The notes under the pieces: model-generated | Told to the model about the DNA's origin: nothing | Databases searched by the model: none | What the model saw: the letters and a program-made list of their open reading frames with translations, nothing else | From: Dokdonella sp. | Lineage (GTDB): Bacteria; Pseudomonadota; Gammaproteobacteria; Xanthomonadales; Rhodanobacteraceae | DNA length: 50,535 nt | NCBI RefSeq assembly: GCF_017744955.1 | Contig: NZ_JAGIAG010000015.1 | Span: 1 to 50,535 of the forward strand | Direction of reading: 5' to 3' | Part shown: positions 34,260 through 41,548 of the stretch, piece after piece | Position numbering within the stretch: position 1 is the first letter of the stretch | Layout of the letters: each line of letters starts with the position of its first letter | Program-made: the position numbers and the translations under genes

Positions 34260-34679
34260 ATGACCGCGACTCGTTTCATCGACCCTTACATTGAACACGG
34301 CACGAAGTCCGGGTCGGTGAAAAAGATCACGGTGTCGGTTCCCTTCCACGTCTTGAAGCTTTTGTCCGACGAACGGACCCGACGCCAGGTTGCGAACCTG
34401 CGTCACGCCACCAACAGCGATCTGCTGTGCGAAGCATTCCTTCACGCTTTTACTGGGCAACCACTGCCAACTGACGAGGAGCTAAGACGCGATATGGCTA
34501 TGAAGAAAGCAGCTGCAAAGAAGAAACCCGCCGCCAAGAAAGCCGCCAAGAAGGTGGTGAAGAAGACGACGGCCAAGGCCAAGACCGCTACCGCTCGTAA
34601 GACGAGCGCCGCGAAGAAGCCCGCCGCGAAGAAAGTCGCGAAGAAGGCCGTGAAGAAGGCTGCCAAGAAGGCCAAGTAA
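34260..34679 (+). CDS. metJ: MetJ methionine repressor with histone H1-like tail
   Basis: A 139-residue protein. Residues 1 to about 75 match the core of E. coli MetJ (105 residues): the DNA-contacting beta-strand VKKITVSVP (Lys22 and Thr24 fit the base-contacting pair), helix A (DERTRRQVANLRHATNS) and helix B (LLCEAFLHAFTGQPLP), the ribbon-helix-helix dimer that binds met boxes with S-adenosylmethionine as corepressor. After residue 79 the normal C-terminus, with MetJ helix C, is missing. It is replaced by 59 residues with 25 lysines, one arginine, no acidic residue, and repeats of KKAAKK, as in bacterial histone H1-like proteins. Start ATG 34260 has AAAGGAA upstream (34251-34257). A second GAGGAG (34476-34481) precedes in-frame ATG 34494, which would release the 61-residue tail alone. 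Met boxes lie upstream. Confidence 0.88.
   Translation: MTATRFIDPYIEHGTKSGSVKKITVSVPFHVLKLLSDERTRRQVANLRHATNSDLLCEAFLHAFTGQPLPTDEELRRDMAMKKAAAKKKPAAKKAAKKVVKKTTAKAKTATARKTSAAKKPAAKKVAKKAVKKAAKKAK
34494..34679 (+). other. Putative internal translation start giving a free H1-like peptide
   Basis: In-frame ATG at 34494 (a second at 34500) follows GAGGAG at 34476-34481, spacing 12 bases. The product would be 61 residues, MAMKKAAAKKKPAAKK at the start and KKAAKKAK at the end, a stand-alone nucleic-acid-binding peptide. The spacing is longer than the optimum, so this is a hypothesis. Confidence 0.3.
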
Positions 34680-34725
34680 GGCCTTGCCTTCAGTCGGCCG
34701 CGTCGTTTACGGCCGATGATCGCTG

Positions 34726-34756
34726 CGGCTCCGCCTTGGTGTTCAGCGCGGAGCCG
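34726..34756. terminator. Hairpin between the metJ-like gene and the yqjK-like gene
   Basis: CGGCTCCGC (34726-34734) pairs perfectly with GCGGAGCCG (34748-34756). No T tract follows on either strand, so termination by this hairpin alone would be weak. It lies in the convergent gap of 241 bases, which otherwise holds no gene. Confidence 0.35.
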
Positions 34757-34920
34757 TCAGCAGTAGTGATACCGCAACACGTTTCATCAGCAACGTCGTA
34801 ATCCCAAATTCCTCTCCCTGCGGTCAGCCCAGCGCAGGGAGAGTATTTGGAACTCTCCCCGCGACGAGCTCCCCCTCTCTCCGTTCGGAATCCAATCGCC
34901 CTCCACGTCGTCGCGGAGCG

Positions 34921-35232
34921 TCACTGCGTGCGAGTCGTCGTCTCGTCGCGGTCCAGGTGCCGATGGACGTACTCGAACAGCAGGGTCTGCAGCGGCGAGC
35001 GCAGCAGAAGGCTCGCCGCACTGGCGAGCGTGCGTCCCAGGCGGACGCCGGCGCGCAGCGGCAGCAGGCTCGCGATCACTCCGGCGGCGAAGCCGCCGCC
35101 GAGCAGCCACGCTTCGCGATGGCGCGCGTAGTGCTCGCGCAGGAGGCGGGTGCGTGCGTGCCATTGCACGCGGGTCAGTTCGAACTCGAGCTCCGCGCGT
35201 CGTGCCGCGCGCCGTCGTTCAAGAAGGCTCAT
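34921..35232 (-). CDS. Small basic protein in yqjK position
   Basis: A 103-residue protein, rich in Arg and Leu (MSLLERRRAARRAELEFELTR, RTRLLREHYARH), with one hydrophobic stretch in the middle (AWLLGGGFAAGVIASLLPL). It overlaps the end of the phage-holin-like gene by 14 bases and is third in a DUF883/holin-like/small basic protein order, the same order as yqjD-yqjE-yqjK of E. coli. The sequence itself is only generally similar to YqjK (charged helical protein). The three proteins in E. coli sit at the inner membrane and bind ribosomes in stationary phase (YqjD). Function here is by context only. Confidence 0.65.
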   Translation of the reverse strand: MSLLERRRAARRAELEFELTRVQWHARTRLLREHYARHREAWLLGGGFAAGVIASLLPLRAGVRLGRTLASAASLLLRSPLQTLLFEYVHRHLDRDETTTRTQ

Positions 35233-35635
35233 GTCGACTGTCCGTGAGTTGGCCGAGCATGCGGCGCGTGCGCGGCAGGGTCAGATCTCGCCAGCAACTG
35301 CGCATCGCGAACAGGACCAGGCCGATGCCGATCAGGTTCGCCAGCGCGACGCTGCCGATGCCGACGAACAGGTTGCCGGTGAGCTCGTAGACGCCGGCGG
35401 CGATCGCCGCGCTGGTGGCGAGCCAGGCGCCGACACCGAGGAAGATCAGCGCGAAGGCGAGCCACACCAGCGCGAGCGCGCTGCCGCGCGCGAGCCGAAG
35501 CTCGGCGCGCAGCAGGGCGAGCGCCGCCTCGGCGACGCGAACGGCTTGTTCGAGCGCACCGCTGACCGCCGCGAACGCATCGGGTCGCGGCGGCAGCGGC
35601 GAGGCTTCCTCGGTCGCGGCTTCCGGCGCGTCCAT
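35219..35635 (-). CDS. Phage holin-like membrane protein (YqjE-type)
   Basis: A 138-residue inner-membrane protein. Two long hydrophobic helices (ALALVWLAFALIFLGVGAWL and VGIGSVALANLIGIGLVLF) and the Ala-rich amphipathic stretch before them (VRVAEAALALLRAELRLAR) are the pattern of the holin-like superfamily III group to which YqjE belongs. The start at 35635 overlaps the last base of the DUF883 stop (TGATG), so translation is coupled; the frame reads further upstream, but that part has no similarity. A short downstream gene overlaps by 14 bases. Confidence 0.8.
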   Translation of the reverse strand: MDAPEAATEEASPLPPRPDAFAAVSGALEQAVRVAEAALALLRAELRLARGSALALVWLAFALIFLGVGAWLATSAAIAAGVYELTGNLFVGIGSVALANLIGIGLVLFAMRSCWRDLTLPRTRRMLGQLTDSRHEPS

Positions 35636-35931
35636 CAGCGCCCGCGCAGCAGGCGCGTGAGCACGACGCCGGCAGCGAAGGCGACGCCGAACGCGGCCAA
35701 CGGATGTTCGCGGATCTGCTCCACGGCGGCGGCACTGAACTTCTTCGCGCCGTCGGAGAAGCGATCGCTGGCCGCGCGCAGATCGTCTTCCAACTGCGCG
35801 CCGTTCGCGCGCAGCTTCTCGCGCAGTCGATGCAGCTCGCTCTGCAAATGCTCGACGTGTTCCTTGGTCGCCTCGACGGCTTCGGCTCCGGTTTCGTCCA
35901 GCTTCTGTTTCATCTCGCGCACGCTTGCCAT
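35635..35931 (-). CDS. DUF883 family protein (YqjD/ElaB-like)
   Basis: A 98-residue protein. The N-terminal two thirds is a charged, helical region (EMKQKLDETGAEAVEATKEH and so on to FSDGAKKFSAAAVEQI). The C-terminal anchor is REHPLAAFGVAFAAGVVLTRLLRGR. This is the DUF883 layout of YqjD, ElaB and YgaM, which hang from the inner membrane by the C-terminus and bind ribosomes, often under RpoS control. The start at 35931 has AGGAG upstream. First gene of the three-gene operon, divergent from the TonB-like gene. Confidence 0.9.
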   Translation of the reverse strand: MASVREMKQKLDETGAEAVEATKEHVEHLQSELHRLREKLRANGAQLEDDLRAASDRFSDGAKKFSAAAVEQIREHPLAAFGVAFAAGVVLTRLLRGR

Positions 35932-36172
35932 GGTCGGCTCCTGCTGAAGGGGTTGAAGAAGGCGCCGGCGGCGATATCCGCGCAGGGGCTTCGTTCCCGC
36001 GGATGTCGCGCAGACGCGGGACCGAGCTTAGTGCCGCCCGGCTGAACAATCACGCGCACGGCCCGGCGGCGGCGCCGGACGAGGGAGTAGGGGAGCAACT
36101 GTGATCTGCGTTATATTTCTGTCACCGAACCGGCGCATCGCGCCGGTGCACATCAGCCACAGGGGGCTAAAG

Positions 36173-37240
36173 ATGTCGGGAAGCAGCAGGCAAGGGGTTC
36201 GGCGCGTTGGCGTGCGCGTCGGGGGATGCGATCGGAGCCGCATGCGCGGCGCCGTTTCGGCGGTGCAACTCGTATTGATTCTGATCGTGCTGGCCGCGTT
36301 CGCGGCCGCGGCCTGGTGGTGGTACGTCGGTCAGCGTGGCGTCTCGGCGCTGGCGCCGACGACGGCGCCGGGCGCGACGACCGCACCCGCGGCGGGCGAA
36401 GCACCGCCGCTGCCGACGGCGGAGCTCAGCGTCAACGAGCTCTACAAGGCGGCGCGCGGCGCGATGGCCGAGAACCGCATGGTCACGCCGCCGGGCAACA
36501 ACGCGCTCGAATTCTATCTGGCGATCATGACGCGTCAGCCCGACGACAACGGCGCGGTCGACGCCGTGCGCGAACTGTTCCCGTTCGCGACCGGCAGCGC
36601 CGAAGACCAGATCAACCAGGGCAACTACGACGAAGCGACGCGCATCATGAGCCTGTTGGCGCAGGCGGATCCGAGCAACTACAGTTTGACGATCCTGCGC
36701 AGCAAGCTCGACGCGAAACGCAAGCAGGTCGAGCGCGACCAGCAGCTGCAGGCACAGCAGGCCGCCGCTGCCGCGACGCGCACGCAGACGGCGGCGACGC
36801 CGGCTGCACCGGCCGCGGCGACACCGGATGCGGCCGCACCGACCGCGGCGGCGCCCGCGCCGGCGGCGAGCACCGCGGCGGCCTCGCGTCCGACCGAAGT
36901 GGCGCGCGCGACACCGCCGCCGAGTGCTGCGCCGCCGGCGGCGCCGGCTCCCGCGCCGGTCGGCGAAACGCGCGACGCGCGCATGACGACGGTACCGCAG
37001 CCGGAGTATCCGGCCACCGCGGCGCGCAATCGTCAGAGCGGTTGGGTCGAAGTCGAGTTCACCGTGGCCGCCGACGGTTCGGTGCAGAACGCCCGCGCGG
37101 TTTCTTCCAGTCCGCCGCGCGTGTTCGACCGCGAAGCCGTGCGCGCGATCCAGCAGGCGAAGTTCGAGCCGCGCCTCGATCGAGGTCAGCCAGTGGCGAC
37201 CACCTTGCGGCGCCGGATCGAGTTCAAGCTCGGCAACTGA
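36173..37240 (+). CDS. TonB family energy-transducer-like protein
   Basis: A 355-residue protein with an N-terminal membrane anchor (about residues 28-51, VSAVQLVLILIVLAAFAAAAW). A periplasmic helical part follows (about 75-205, including ELYKAARGAMAENRM and QGNYDEATRIMSLLAQADPSNYSL, TPR-like), then a Pro/Ala-rich spacer and a TonB C-terminal domain (about 275-355: VPQPEYPATAARNRQSGWVE, NARAVSSSPPRVFDREAVRA). It is unusual for a TonB because a helical domain is inserted before the spacer. Start ATG 36173 has AGGGGG upstream; the frame is open from 36101. TTATAT at 36111-36116 could be a -10. It could energise TonB-dependent receptors, such as those at the end of the window. Confidence 0.85.
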   Translation: MSGSSRQGVRRVGVRVGGCDRSRMRGAVSAVQLVLILIVLAAFAAAAWWWYVGQRGVSALAPTTAPGATTAPAAGEAPPLPTAELSVNELYKAARGAMAENRMVTPPGNNALEFYLAIMTRQPDDNGAVDAVRELFPFATGSAEDQINQGNYDEATRIMSLLAQADPSNYSLTILRSKLDAKRKQVERDQQLQAQQAAAAATRTQTAATPAAPAAATPDAAAPTAAAPAPAASTAAASRPTEVARATPPPSAAPPAAPAPAPVGETRDARMTTVPQPEYPATAARNRQSGWVEVEFTVAADGSVQNARAVSSSPPRVFDREAVRAIQQAKFEPRLDRGQPVATTLRRRIEFKLGN

Positions 37241-37250
37241 TCGGCGTCGA

Positions 37251-37288
37251 CGCGATCCGCTTCGGCCGCACGGTCGAAGCGGATCGCG
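37251..37288. terminator. Bidirectional hairpin between convergent genes
   Basis: A perfect 14-bp stem (CGCGATCCGCTTCG at 37251-37264 with its complement at 37275-37288) and a 10-base loop fill the 52-base space between the TonB-like gene and the serine-hydrolase gene. No T tract on either side, so it is a strong structure with weak U-tail features; a shared terminator is the likely role. Confidence 0.6.
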
Positions 37289-37292
37289 CGGC

Positions 37293-38714
37293 TCAGTCGG
37301 ATCCGCCGGCGAGGTCGGGACTGTCGCCGTGGTCGATGCCGGCCCAGTTGACCTCGGGCAGGCCGAGGTAGCGGTCGATCAGCATCGGCATCAGGCCCAT
37401 CGGCACCGCCGATTCGCAGTTCCACATCATGACGGCGCCGAAGCGGTATTTCGGCAGGAACGCGATGATCGCGCGGTAGCCCTGCACGGCGCCGGCGTGG
37501 AACACCAAGGTCGTGCCGGCGTAGTCGTAGATGCGCCAGCCCAGGGCGTACTGCGCGTCGAACAGGCGGCCGCGCCGCCAGGGCGAGGCGCGCTTCTCGC
37601 GTGCGGTTTCCACCAGCGGCTTGTGCAGGGTTTCCAGCAGCTGCGGCGACAGTACGTTCGGGCGTCCGCCCATCTGCGCGATCAGCCACTGCTCCATGTC
37701 GCGGATGCTGGCGTTGACGCCGGCCGCCGGCGCCACGTGGTAGTAGTTCTCCTTCGGCGCGAACGGCGCCCAGCCGTTCGCGCCGAAGCGATGGTGCGGG
37801 CGCGCCCAGCTCTTGGAGCCTTCCAGCGCTTCGCGGCCGTAGGTCGCGGTGTTCATGCCGAGCGGATGGAAGATGCGCTTCTCGACCTGGTGGTAGTAGA
37901 AGTCGCCGGTGGCCGCGTAGGTCACGTCGCCGATCAGGCTGAACGCGATGTTCTGGTAGCCGTAGCAGTCGCCGACCGGGCAGGTCAGCGGCACTTCGCT
38001 GAGCCGCCCGACGAGCACCTGGTACGGCTCGTCCTGCTCGAGCAGGTTGTCGTAGGTGTTGTGCGGCAGGCCGACGCGATGGCTGAGGATGTCGCGTACG
38101 GTCAGCTTCTGCGCGCTGGCGACGTCGTTCAGCATGAACGCGGGCAGCACGTCGGCGACGCGCGTGTCCCAGTGCAGCTGGTTGCGTTCGACCAGGATGC
38201 CGGCCAGGGTCGCGGCGAATGCCTTCGACAGCGAGGCGAGGCGGAACACCGTGTCGCCGGAGATGCGCTCGCGCGTGTTCGCGTCGGCGTAGCCGATGCC
38301 GCGCTCGAGCAGCACCTTGTCGTCCTTGATGATCGCCGCGGCGAGGCCGGCGACGTCGCTGGAGCCTTCGACGCCGTCGAGCCAGCGATCGAATTCGCGC
38401 GCGATGCCGGCGGCGTCGTGCGAGACCGCGCGCGCGTCGGCGACCGGAATCACCACCGCCGGCAGTTCGACTTGGCGCTTGCGCACGGCGACCTGCTTGC
38501 CGCGCTTGCCGGCGACGGCGCCCTTCGAGGCGGCGGTTTTCTTCGCGACCGCGGCGCTCTTCTTGGTCGTCTTGGCTTTCGCCGCAGCGACCGGCGGTCG
38601 CTGGGCGGACTTGGATTTCTTCGCGGCGGAAGCGGCGCCGGCGGAAGCGGAAGCCGCGATGGCGAAAGCCGCCAACAGGGCGATCAGAACGCGCAAGGTA
38701 CTGCTCAATGCCAT
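37293..38714 (-). CDS. Serine hydrolase (beta-lactamase/PBP fold) with Lys/Ala-rich N-terminus
   Basis: A 473-residue exported protein of the class C beta-lactamase-like serine hydrolase family. A signal peptide (residues 1 to about 26) is followed by about 55 residues rich in Lys and Ala (AAKKSKSAQRPPVAAAKAKTT and further, ending near residue 82). The catalytic motifs are Ser161-x-x-Lys164 (LASLSKAFA), Tyr253-x-Asn255 (YGYQNIA) and His406-x-Gly408 (FHAGAVQGY). Members act as carboxylesterases, D-aminopeptidases or penicillin-binding proteins, so true beta-lactamase activity is not implied. The Lys/Ala-rich part resembles a histone H1-like tail and could bind polyanions such as lipopolysaccharide. 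Start 38714 is followed directly by the signal peptide. Divergent from lemA. Confidence 0.9.
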   Translation of the reverse strand: MALSSTLRVLIALLAAFAIAASASAGAASAAKKSKSAQRPPVAAAKAKTTKKSAAVAKKTAASKGAVAGKRGKQVAVRKRQVELPAVVIPVADARAVSHDAAGIAREFDRWLDGVEGSSDVAGLAAAIIKDDKVLLERGIGYADANTRERISGDTVFRLASLSKAFAATLAGILVERNQLHWDTRVADVLPAFMLNDVASAQKLTVRDILSHRVGLPHNTYDNLLEQDEPYQVLVGRLSEVPLTCPVGDCYGYQNIAFSLIGDVTYAATGDFYYHQVEKRIFHPLGMNTATYGREALEGSKSWARPHHRFGANGWAPFAPKENYYHVAPAAGVNASIRDMEQWLIAQMGGRPNVLSPQLLETLHKPLVETAREKRASPWRRGRLFDAQYALGWRIYDYAGTTLVFHAGAVQGYRAIIAFLPKYRFGAVMMWNCESAVPMGLMPMLIDRYLGLPEVNWAGIDHGDSPDLAGGSD

Positions 38715-38810
38715 CTCCGAAGCCGAGGCTCTCCGGCCTCGTTTGCGCAACCATCGGCTGCTATGCTGAAACTGCGTCGATTCTAGCCGCATCCAGAGGG
38801 GGAAAGAAAC

Positions 38811-39398
38811 ATGAGCCTGTTGATTTTCCTGGCCATCGTGGTCGGTCTCGGCTTCTTTTTCATCGGTCTCTACAACGGCCTGGTCACCGGACGTAACAGC
38901 TACAAGAACGCGTTCGCCCAGATCGACGTGCAACTGACGCGTCGCTACGACCTGATCCCGAATCTGGTCGAAACCGCCAAGGCGTACATGCAACACGAGC
39001 GCGAAACGCTGGAGGCGGTGATCCAGGCGCGCAACTCCGCCGTGTCCGGCCTGTCGGCGGCGAAGGCCAATCCCGGCGACGCGGAGGCGATGCAGCAGCT
39101 GGCCGGCGCCGACAACGCGTTGACGCAGACGCTCGGCCGTCTGTTCGCGCTGTCGGAAGCCTATCCGGACCTGAAGGCGAACCAGAACATGATGCAGCTC
39201 AGCGAGGAGCTGACCTCGACCGAGAACAAGGTCGCGTTCGCGCGCCAGGCCTACAACGACGCAGTGATGAGCTACAACAACCGGCGCGAGCAATTCCCCG
39301 GTTCGCTCGTCGCGAACATGTTCAGCTTCCTGCCGGCCGAGTCGCTGAAGATCGAGTCGGAGAGCAAGCGCGAGGTGCCGAAGGTTTCGTTCTCCTGA
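38811..39398 (+). CDS. lemA: LemA family protein
   Basis: A 195-residue membrane protein. One N-terminal anchor (LLIFLAIVVGLGFFFIGLYN) precedes the helical LemA domain (NSYKNAFAQIDVQLTRRYDLIPNLVETAK, then ENKVAFARQAYNDAVMSYN and FPGSLVANMF). LemA proteins occur beside M48 peptidases or TPM-domain proteins in many bacteria; their exact task is unknown, but they are tied to envelope homeostasis. The start ATG 38811 has GAGGGGG upstream. The M48 peptidase gene follows after 89 bases that hold a heptamer-type repeat; the pair is likely an operon. Confidence 0.93.
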   Translation: MSLLIFLAIVVGLGFFFIGLYNGLVTGRNSYKNAFAQIDVQLTRRYDLIPNLVETAKAYMQHERETLEAVIQARNSAVSGLSAAKANPGDAEAMQQLAGADNALTQTLGRLFALSEAYPDLKANQNMMQLSEELTSTENKVAFARQAYNDAVMSYNNRREQFPGSLVANMFSFLPAESLKIESESKREVPKVSFS

Positions 39399-39401
39399 CG
39401 C

Positions 39402-39486
39402 CGGGAATAGGGAACAGGGAATCGTAGAAGCGAAGAGAGCGCCGCGTTCCCGCGAAGCTCTTCCGATTTCCGATTCCCGTACCCCC
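39402..39486. repeat. Heptamer-type inverted repeat between lemA and the M48 gene
   Basis: The left part carries GGGAATAGGGAACAGGGAAT (39402-39421); the right part carries the facing units TTTCC-GATTCCC-GTACCCCC (39465-39486). The right arm ends at base 39486, one base before the M48 start codon, and no ribosome-binding site is visible there. Same family as the repeats at 22186-22293 and 24906-25048. Confidence 0.7.
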
Positions 39487-39487
39487 G

Positions 39488-41413
39488 ATGAACTTCTTCG
39501 AGCATCAGGAACTGGCGCGCCGGCAGACGCGGCGCATGCTGTGGCTGTTCGCGTTCGCGGTGGCGGCGATCGTCGTCGTGATCGATATTGCCGTGCTATT
39601 GGCGATCGGCTTCGACGCCAGGCGCGTCAGTTGGAATGGCCTGCTGTTCATCAGCGCGATGGTGGTGCTGGTGATCCAGCTCGGCTCGCTGTATCGCGTC
39701 GCGACGCTGCGCGCCGGCGGCAAGGCGGTCGCGCTCGGCCTGGGCGCCGTACCGGTGCCGCCGTCGAGCGACAACTTCGCCTACCGGCGCCTGCGCAACG
39801 TGGTCGAGGAAATCGCGATCGCCTCCGGCGTGCCGGTGCCGGAGATCTTCGTGCTGGAGGGCGAGGACGGCATCAATGCCTTCGCCGCGGGCTACGCGCC
39901 GACCGACGCCGCGATCACGGTCACGCGCGGCGCGCTCGACAAGCTCACGCGCAGCGAGCTGCAGGGCGTGATCGGCCACGAGTTCAGCCACGTCCTCAAC
40001 GGCGACATGCGCCTGAACATCCGCCTGATGGGAGCGGTGTTCGGCCTGGTCGTGATCGCCACCATCGGCCGCAAGATCGCCCACGGCGGGCGCGGCGGCG
40101 GCAGCGCCGTCCTGATCGGTTTCGCCCTGTTCGCGGCCGGCTACCTCGGCGTCGTGCTCGCACGCATGATCAAGGCCTCGATCTCGCGCCAGCGCGAGTT
40201 CCTCGCCGACGCCTCGGCGGTCCAGTTCACGCGGCAGACGGAAGGCATCGCCGGCGCGCTGAAGAAGATCGGCGGGCTGGCCGAAGGCTCCAGGCTCGCC
40301 ACCAAGGACAGCGAGGAAGTCGCGCACATGCTGTTCGGCGACGGCGTCGGCTACTCCGCGCTCTTCGCCACGCATCCGCCGCTGGCGGCGCGCATTCGCC
40401 GCCTCGATCCGTCGTTCCGCGAGGACGAGTTGAAGGCCGTGGCGGCCGACTGGTCGCGGCCGATCCAGATGGGGGAGGCGGATCTGGAACGCGCCGACGT
40501 TTCGATCGCGGGCTTTGCGCCGGCGAGCGCGGCGGCGTCGCTGCCGCGCGAGCGCGGCGTCGCGCTGCCGGATCCGCGCAGCGAAGTCGAGCTGGTGCCG
40601 CGCGCGGTCGCGCGCCAGGTCGGCAATCCCGGCAGCGACGATCGCGCGATCGCGCATACGCTGCGCGCGACGATCCCCGAGCCTCTGCGCGAAGCGGCAC
40701 GTCAGCCCGAGCGCGCGGTGCCGCTGGTGCTCGCGCTGCTGTTGAACGTCGAGGCCGACGTGCGCGAGCGCCAGCTCGCGTTGATCGCGCTCGGCTACGA
40801 CGCCGGCACGCGCGAGCTGGTGCGTGTGTTCGGTGCGGCGCTGGCGGAACTGCATCCGATGCAGCGTCTGCCGCTGGCCGCGCTGGCGTTCCCCACTCTG
40901 CGCCGGCGCCCGCGGCCGCACGTGGATACGTTCGTCGCCACGCTGCGCCAGCTGATCGACGCCGATCGTCGTGTCACCTTGCACGAGTACTGTCTCGCAC
41001 GCCTGATCGACGTGCAGGTCGTCGCCGCCCTGAATCCGGCGGCGAAGCCGACGATCGGGCGCATCAAGCTCGGCGATGCCGCGACCGAGCTGCGCGACCT
41101 GCTGGCGATTCTCGCCGCGCACGGACACGACGACGAGGCCGCCGCACGCCGCGCCTACGCTGCCGGCATGCACGAAGTGCTGCCGAACGCGCCGATCGCC
41201 TACGCGCCGCCGGCGCAGTGGGCGGCCGCGCTGGACCGCGCGCTGCCGCGGCTCGATCGCCTCGATCCGGCCGGCAAGGAACTGGTCGTGCGCGCGCTGA
41301 CGCGCGCGATCGCCGTCGACGGCAAGGTCAGCGTGGTCGAGGCGGAACTGCTGCGCACCGTCTGCGCCGCGCTGCGTTGTCCGCTGCCGCCGTTGCTGCA
41401 ATCCACCGGTTGA
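39488..41413 (+). CDS. M48 family metallopeptidase with C-terminal helical/TerB-like extension
   Basis: A 641-residue inner-membrane zinc peptidase. Two N-terminal helices (about 17-40 and 50-70) are followed by the M48 catalytic domain with HEFSH (zinc ligands at about residues 164 and 168), two further hydrophobic segments (about 180-235) and the third-ligand region REFLADASAVQF. This part resembles HtpX, but HtpX is only about 290 residues. The second half (about 340-641) is soluble and helical and contains DADRRVTLHEYCLARLI and IAVDGKVSVVEAELLRTVCAALR, the acidic DG-x-V-x-x-x-E pattern of TerB-like domains. It probably acts in membrane-protein quality control together with LemA. The start is right after the repeat arm. 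Confidence 0.88.
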   Translation: MNFFEHQELARRQTRRMLWLFAFAVAAIVVVIDIAVLLAIGFDARRVSWNGLLFISAMVVLVIQLGSLYRVATLRAGGKAVALGLGAVPVPPSSDNFAYRRLRNVVEEIAIASGVPVPEIFVLEGEDGINAFAAGYAPTDAAITVTRGALDKLTRSELQGVIGHEFSHVLNGDMRLNIRLMGAVFGLVVIATIGRKIAHGGRGGGSAVLIGFALFAAGYLGVVLARMIKASISRQREFLADASAVQFTRQTEGIAGALKKIGGLAEGSRLATKDSEEVAHMLFGDGVGYSALFATHPPLAARIRRLDPSFREDELKAVAADWSRPIQMGEADLERADVSIAGFAPASAAASLPRERGVALPDPRSEVELVPRAVARQVGNPGSDDRAIAHTLRATIPEPLREAARQPERAVPLVLALLLNVEADVRERQLALIALGYDAGTRELVRVFGAALAELHPMQRLPLAALAFPTLRRRPRPHVDTFVATLRQLIDADRRVTLHEYCLARLIDVQVVAALNPAAKPTIGRIKLGDAATELRDLLAILAAHGHDDEAAARRAYAAGMHEVLPNAPIAYAPPAQWAAALDRALPRLDRLDPAGKELVVRALTRAIAVDGKVSVVEAELLRTVCAALRCPLPPLLQSTG

Positions 41414-41548
41414 CGCCATGCCGGCCGCGATCCGCAGCGGACGTTCGTCGCGGCAACTGCCGGCAACGCAGCGTGTTTCTGCCGCGCAATGTTGCCGTTC
41501 TTGCGCACAACGTCGTACGCGCTTGTGTTTTCTGCTAGAAATCGCAGC

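Noticed and set aside
35219..35635. Prophage lysis gene because of holin similarity
   Set aside because: The order DUF883, holin-like, small basic protein matches the chromosomal yqjD-yqjE-yqjK operon, and no phage genes are nearby.
37293..38714. Beta-lactamase resistance gene
   Set aside because: The SxxK, YxN and HxG motifs fit the wider serine-hydrolase family; nothing in the sequence shows activity on beta-lactams.
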